NCBI GenBank assembly: GCA_963837165.1
Contig: CAWIMD010000004.1
Span: 186,001-250,000, forward strand
Length of the DNA stretch: 64,000 nucleotides
Origin: JAENWD01 sp963837165
GTDB lineage: Bacteria; Acidobacteriota; Vicinamibacteria; Vicinamibacterales; JAENWD01
Reading direction: 5' to 3'
The notes under the pieces are model-generated. The model made no database searches, was not told where the DNA came from, and saw only the letters and a list, made by a program, of their open reading frames with translations. Within the stretch, counting starts at the first letter, position 1. Each line of letters begins with the position of its first letter. Of the stretch, positions 60,418 to 64,000 are shown piece by piece. Made by a program: the position numbers and the translations under genes.

Positions 60418-61908
60418 CTACCCGCCGTGCAGCCGAATCGCTCCGATGCTCGCCGCGCCGGGCGACGAGCCTTCGAAGACGAACGCATCCCGGCCGGTCT
60501 CCTCGGCGTACTGGCGCGCCAGCGCGCGCACGGTCTCGCCGGCGGCCGCATCCGCCAGCACGGCCACCGTGCCTCCGCTGCCGCCCCCGGTGATCTTGGC
60601 GCCGTAGATGCCGCGCTCCGGCCCGGCATCGCGCGCGAGCGCCACGAGGCGGTCGGTCCCGTCGGACCCGAGCCCGCACGCCGAGTAGCTGGCATGCGAC
60701 TGGTACATCAGCTCCCCCAGCCGGAGCGCGGTGCGCCTCACCGCGTCAGCCGCCGCGGCCTTGTCGGCCGATGCGAGCCCGGTCGCCCACTCGGTTACCC
60801 GCTGATGCTCGTAGATCGGATGCGCCGTGGGCGTCCACACCGCGTAGGTCCGGTCGGGATCGACGCTGGTCACCGGGTCCGTGGTCCCACCGTAGCGGGC
60901 GAGAAAGGCGCCGCCCGGGAGCGCGTTCGGGATTTGCGCCTCGAACTGCTGGAACGTCTCGCCGCCGACGTTGGCGAGGTACCCATGCCAGCGGGGGTCC
61001 TCCACGTGCACGTGCCCGGGCAGCCCGCCCGGCGTGACCGACAGGCCGGCGAGGTCCGCGAGGATGCGATAGCCCATGAAGGCGCCCACGCGAACCCCGC
61101 CGTAGTCCGCGCCGGTGACGGCGTGCCGGATGCCGGAATCGATGCCCCAGACGCCCAGCACCGACGGCAGGCGCACGCTGTCCCGCAGCTCGGCCGGCTG
61201 ACAGAGCAGCGCCATGAGGCTGCCGCCTTTGCCGCAGATCGACGCCATCTGATCCATGACGCCGCACGGCGCACCGACGATGAGGTTCTCGACCTGCTGG
61301 CAGCGGATCGCGCGCATCCGCGGCTCGACCGGAAGGCGCCAGGCCGCCAGCACCGCCTCCATCGTCGCCGCCTCGATGGCCGCCGAGGAGCTCACGCCCT
61401 TGCCTTGGGGCACGTCCGATTCGACCAGGATGGCGGCGCCTCGCGAGAAGCGGGCCTGGTGCTCCCTGGCCAGCACGTGGAAGACGCCAGCGACGTAGGC
61501 GGCCCAGTGCCGGTCGGCATCGGCGGCGAACCAGGCGCGTACCGTCTCGTACGGCGTGGCCGCGTCGGCCACGAGCTCCAGCGGGACGTCGCAGCGGCGC
61601 TCGCCACCGTCCGGGCCGACCGATACGATCGCGATCCGCCGCTCCGACCACCGGCTGAGGGCGATCCGCGTGGCCTCGCGGATCGGCCACTGCAGGACGA
61701 GCGATCCGGAGTAGTCGGCAATGCCTCCCATCACGTCCAGCCGGCCGGGCGCGCGCGTGAGGAACACGGCGTCGGGCCGATCGTTCGGATCGACCGTGGA
61801 ACGTCCCCAGCCCTGGGCCAGCCGTCCCGCCATGCGCGCGATGAAGGCCTCGAAGTCGGGAAGCGCGTCGGGAATGGGCGCGGCCGGCCGGAAGAGCGCA
61901 CGGCTCAC
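60418..61908 (-). CDS. GHMP sugar kinase (galactokinase/L-arabinokinase-like)
   Basis: A 496-residue kinase from GTG 61908, overlapping the stop of the upstream gene (GTGA). Motif 1 reads TRAPGRLDVMGGIADYSGSL (residues 51-70), replacing the GEHTDYNGG signature of classical galactokinase. Motif 2 PQGKGVSSSAAIE (167-179) is the ATP-binding loop. Motif 3 lies in GAKITGGGSGGTVAVLA. The motif-1 variant and the length resemble plant-type L-arabinokinases. In this operon (galT and galE present, no other kinase) galactose is still the most likely substrate. Confidence 0.88.
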   Translation of the reverse strand: MSRALFRPAAPIPDALPDFEAFIARMAGRLAQGWGRSTVDPNDRPDAVFLTRAPGRLDVMGGIADYSGSLVLQWPIREATRIALSRWSERRIAIVSVGPDGGERRCDVPLELVADAATPYETVRAWFAADADRHWAAYVAGVFHVLAREHQARFSRGAAILVESDVPQGKGVSSSAAIEAATMEAVLAAWRLPVEPRMRAIRCQQVENLIVGAPCGVMDQMASICGKGGSLMALLCQPAELRDSVRLPSVLGVWGIDSGIRHAVTGADYGGVRVGAFMGYRILADLAGLSVTPGGLPGHVHVEDPRWHGYLANVGGETFQQFEAQIPNALPGGAFLARYGGTTDPVTSVDPDRTYAVWTPTAHPIYEHQRVTEWATGLASADKAAAADAVRRTALRLGELMYQSHASYSACGLGSDGTDRLVALARDAGPERGIYGAKITGGGSGGTVAVLADAAAGETVRALARQYAEETGRDAFVFEGSSPGAASIGAIRLHGG

Positions 61909-62933
61909 GGCAGCAGGCCCCGGCGCGTGAGCGCGTGCCGCAGGCGCGGCTCGACCAGCGCGCGGATCGCGGGGTTGGCGTAGCCCACCCACGCCACGTC
62001 GGACCCGACGTCGAGCGGCGCGTCGAGCGGGCGGTTCTGCTCGTCGGTGACGATGACCCCGGCCTCCCGCGCGATGAGCTCCGTGCAGAGGTCGTACGGA
62101 TGGCAGCAGAGCGCCGGTCCGCCCGCGCGGCGGCGCTCGAGCAGGGGCCGCAGGTCCGCGACGAAGCGATCGTGACCGACCATCAGCTCGTACAACTGGC
62201 CGCCGCTGGAGATGTACTGGTCCTCGAAGAGCTGCGCCTTTCCGGGGGCCGGCGGTCCGAGGACGTCCCGCACCATCTCGTCGTCGATCGCCGCCAGCTC
62301 GGCCCGCGCGCCGGGAAAGAACCGGGCGATCATCGCGAATCCGTGGGCAATGGTCCGGGCCGACGACGGCTCGAGCCGGATCGGGCGGCGCTCGCCGGTG
62401 AGCCGGTTCACACGGGCCGCTGTGACGCCCTGGCCGCGGACGGCGTAGAGCTCGTCCGACAGGTGCTGCTTCACGAGCGGGATCTCGGTCTGGACCGCCA
62501 GCTCGATGTCGGCCAGGGTTCGCGGAGCCGGTCCGCGGGCGACGCCCGTGAGGATCCAGCCGGGCCGCTTCTGGTACATCAGGCCGCGCGTCCCGTCGAT
62601 GGGATCCACGACGACGATCCACCGGACGTCCGCTCGTTGGGCGCTGTCGGGGATGACAGCCTCCCCGCCGGGCAGTCCTTCGGCCACCAGCAGGATGGGC
62701 CCCGCGGCGGCCGTCGTCCGGCCGATCTGCTCGACGAGCAGGTGCTCGGCCACGCGATCGAGCTCGTAAATCGTGTCGCCCTCCCCCTCGCGCGCAACCG
62801 CCGACAGGGTCTCCCCGTCGGCACGTTCAGAGGCGGCGACCACGTCGGCGCGGATGCGCCGGTGCAGCGACAGGACCGGTTCGAGTAGGGGATGCAAATT
62901 TTGCCTAAATTCAATCGGGACGGGTTTTTCCAA
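61905..62933 (-). CDS. Inositol-monophosphatase-family phosphatase
   Basis: A 342-residue member of the FIG/IMPase superfamily. Metal ligands are Glu85 in LLVAEGLPGG and Asp110/Asp113 in VVVDPIDGTRGLMY, and the C-terminal metal Asp is expected near CCHPYDLCTELIAREAGVIV. An Mg-dependent sugar- or inositol-phosphate phosphatase role is expected. The large N-terminal extension and central region (QTEIPLVKQHLSDELYAVRG) differ from classic SuhB. It lies between galT and the GHMP kinase and overlaps the kinase start, so it belongs to the sugar pathway, perhaps as a sugar-1-phosphate phosphatase (inference). Confidence 0.84.
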   Translation of the reverse strand: MEKPVPIEFRQNLHPLLEPVLSLHRRIRADVVAASERADGETLSAVAREGEGDTIYELDRVAEHLLVEQIGRTTAAAGPILLVAEGLPGGEAVIPDSAQRADVRWIVVVDPIDGTRGLMYQKRPGWILTGVARGPAPRTLADIELAVQTEIPLVKQHLSDELYAVRGQGVTAARVNRLTGERRPIRLEPSSARTIAHGFAMIARFFPGARAELAAIDDEMVRDVLGPPAPGKAQLFEDQYISSGGQLYELMVGHDRFVADLRPLLERRRAGGPALCCHPYDLCTELIAREAGVIVTDEQNRPLDAPLDVGSDVAWVGYANPAIRALVEPRLRHALTRRGLLP

Positions 62934-62958
62934 TTTCGTAAAATTCGATCGGGACGAA
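62908..62958. promoter_or_regulatory. Direct repeat AAATTCRATCGGGACGR around the galT/IMPase junction
   Basis: AAATTCAATCGGGACGG (62908-62924) and AAATTCGATCGGGACGA (62942-62958) are 34 bases apart in an unusually A+T-rich patch. The first lies in the 5' codons of the phosphatase gene, the second directly beyond the galT stop. The spacing, about three helical turns, would suit a regulator binding one face of DNA. Confidence 0.4.
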
Positions 62959-63978
62959 TTATCCCGACAGGTAATGTGAGCCGCCGGCGGCGCGCAGCTC
63001 AGCGGCCTTCTCCTCCGGCGACGTGTCGCTCAGGAAGTTGCCCCCGCCGATCTCGGGCCCGGCAAGGTACTTCAGCAGGTTGGGCCGGCGAAGCGGCGGG
63101 TGGAACTCGATGTGGAAGTGGAACCCGTCGGAGGGCCCCTTGACCGGCGCCTGGTGCAGTGCCATCACGTACGGGAACGGCATCCGCCACAGGTTGTCGA
63201 AGCGGATGACGACGTCCCGCAGGACGCTCGCGAGATCGCGGCGCTCGCTGTCGTCCAGGTCGGCAACCGTCGGAACGGTGCGGACGGGCGCGACGTACAC
63301 CTCGTAGGCGTAGCGCGCGAAGTACGGCACGAACGCGACCGCGCTGTCGCGCTCGCACAGCAGCCGCCGCCCGTCCTGGCGCTCGCTGGCCAGGACTTCC
63401 TCGAACAGCACCCGACCGGTCTCGACGAGGTGACGCCGCCCGACCGCGAGCTCCGTCTCGATGTACTTGAACGTGAAGTTGGTGGCGTAGATCTGGCAAT
63501 GCGGATGCGGGTTGCTGACGCCGACGACCTCGCCCTTGTTCTCGAAGATCAGCACGAAGGCGACTTCGCGCCGCGCGGCGAGCTCCCGCATCTGCTCCTG
63601 CCAGGTGCGGAGCAGCGCGTCCACGCCGTCCACGTCGAGCTGGGCCAGCGTCATGTCGTGGCGCGGGCTGTAACAGACCACGCGCGCAACCCCGGAGGCA
63701 GGCTGGCTGCGGAAGATGCCCGGTGGCGGGGGCAGATCATGCGGCGCCTCCGGACCCACGCAGGGATGGTCGTTGTCGAAGACGAACGTGCCGGTGTACG
63801 TCGGGTTGACCCGCCCGCTGACTCGCGCGTTGCCGGGACAGAGATAGCACTCGGGATCGAAGGCCGGAGGACGCGCGGCACCGCCCGCGACCTCGGCGCC
63901 GGACCAGGGGCGGGACTGCCGGTGCGCCGCCACGATCACCCACTCCTCGCGGAGCGGGTGCCATCGCTCTTCCCACAT
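62959..63978 (-). CDS. galT: Galactose-1-phosphate uridylyltransferase
   Basis: A 339-residue HIT-superfamily transferase complete within the window. The active site His158-Pro-His160 lies in SNPHPHCQIYA, with the nucleotidyl-acceptor His160. Zinc-type cysteines 44 and 47 are in ECYLCPGN. DNDHP and the C-terminal FHFHIEFHPP (second metal/His cluster) are also present. It transfers UMP from UDP-glucose to galactose-1-phosphate. It is the first gene of the operon galT, phosphatase, kinase, galE; its promoter would lie beyond about 63980 at the window edge. Confidence 0.95.
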   Translation of the reverse strand: MWEERWHPLREEWVIVAAHRQSRPWSGAEVAGGAARPPAFDPECYLCPGNARVSGRVNPTYTGTFVFDNDHPCVGPEAPHDLPPPPGIFRSQPASGVARVVCYSPRHDMTLAQLDVDGVDALLRTWQEQMRELAARREVAFVLIFENKGEVVGVSNPHPHCQIYATNFTFKYIETELAVGRRHLVETGRVLFEEVLASERQDGRRLLCERDSAVAFVPYFARYAYEVYVAPVRTVPTVADLDDSERRDLASVLRDVVIRFDNLWRMPFPYVMALHQAPVKGPSDGFHFHIEFHPPLRRPNLLKYLAGPEIGGGNFLSDTSPEEKAAELRAAGGSHYLSG

Positions 63979-64000
63979 GCGCGAGGGATGTTATCAGAGC

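Noticed and set aside
1..64000. tRNA or rRNA genes
   Set aside because: No tRNA-like cloverleaf with conserved TTC/CCA-arm sequence and no rRNA segment was found; the cloverleaf at 28438-28587 lacks tRNA consensus bases and has a 33-bp arm.

Overview
The window is G+C-rich (roughly two thirds by eye) and reads like a chromosome segment of an Acidobacteriota bacterium, most likely Vicinamibacteria (old subdivision 6). The basis is family content: an orphan ADOP-type ABC permease, two proteins of the acidobacterial VWFA-related type, an Oar-like TonB receptor with an N-terminal carboxypeptidase-regulatory domain, tricorn-like S41 and M16 peptidases, and many short dispersed palindromes and 7-8 bp tandem repeats between genes. 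The assignment is inferred from these families; no rRNA or marker gene is present.

Layout. 1-5,400 is a decayed, locally less G+C-rich stretch. It holds relics of an iorAB-type molybdenum hydroxylase, a collapsed copy of an araC-esterase locus, a broken single-domain AraC regulator, a possible IS3 scrap, and an intact secreted 10-cysteine peptide followed by a frameshifted thioredoxin-fold gene. 5,400-12,800 carries a VWFA-like protein, an AraC regulator and an aldo/keto reductase (each split by one small indel), a type-B carboxylesterase and a coupled alpha/beta hydrolase. 12,900-20,700 has a vapBC toxin-antitoxin pair, the ADOP permease, a serine beta-lactamase-like hydrolase, an MpaB/DUF2236 protein, an amidohydrolase and a DUF2585 membrane protein. 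20,700-24,340 is a tightly coupled operon: cupredoxin-like protein, HD-GYP sensor, outer-membrane barrel. 24,600-29,550 contains an IS481-like element inserted in a minisatellite, a beta-hydroxyacid dehydrogenase, a second VWFA protein and a cloverleaf-forming palindromic element.

29,560-40,150 holds the exported M16 and S41 peptidases, a zinc-ribbon membrane protein, an XRE regulator and the TonB receptor. 40,200-49,840 is a metallo-beta-lactamase/rhodanese gene followed by an L-rhamnose uptake and oxidation locus: ABC ATPase, permease, a second permease fused in frame to its sugar-binding protein, L-rhamnonate dehydratase, two SDR dehydrogenases, and a metallo-beta-lactamase-fold protein that has lost its metal ligands. 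49,900-59,240 is mixed: MFS exporter, small conserved proteins, GNAT acetyltransferase, methyltransferase-like protein, esterase plus phosphatase, aldo/keto reductase, and a two-component system with a small membrane protein. 59,380-63,980 is a galactose (Leloir) operon on the minus strand: galT, an inositol-monophosphatase-like gene, a GHMP sugar kinase resembling L-arabinokinase, and galE.

Many otherwise well-conserved genes carry a single one- or two-base indel. That is either recent pseudogenisation or residual sequencing error. I mark these genes as frameshifted and do not claim loss of function.
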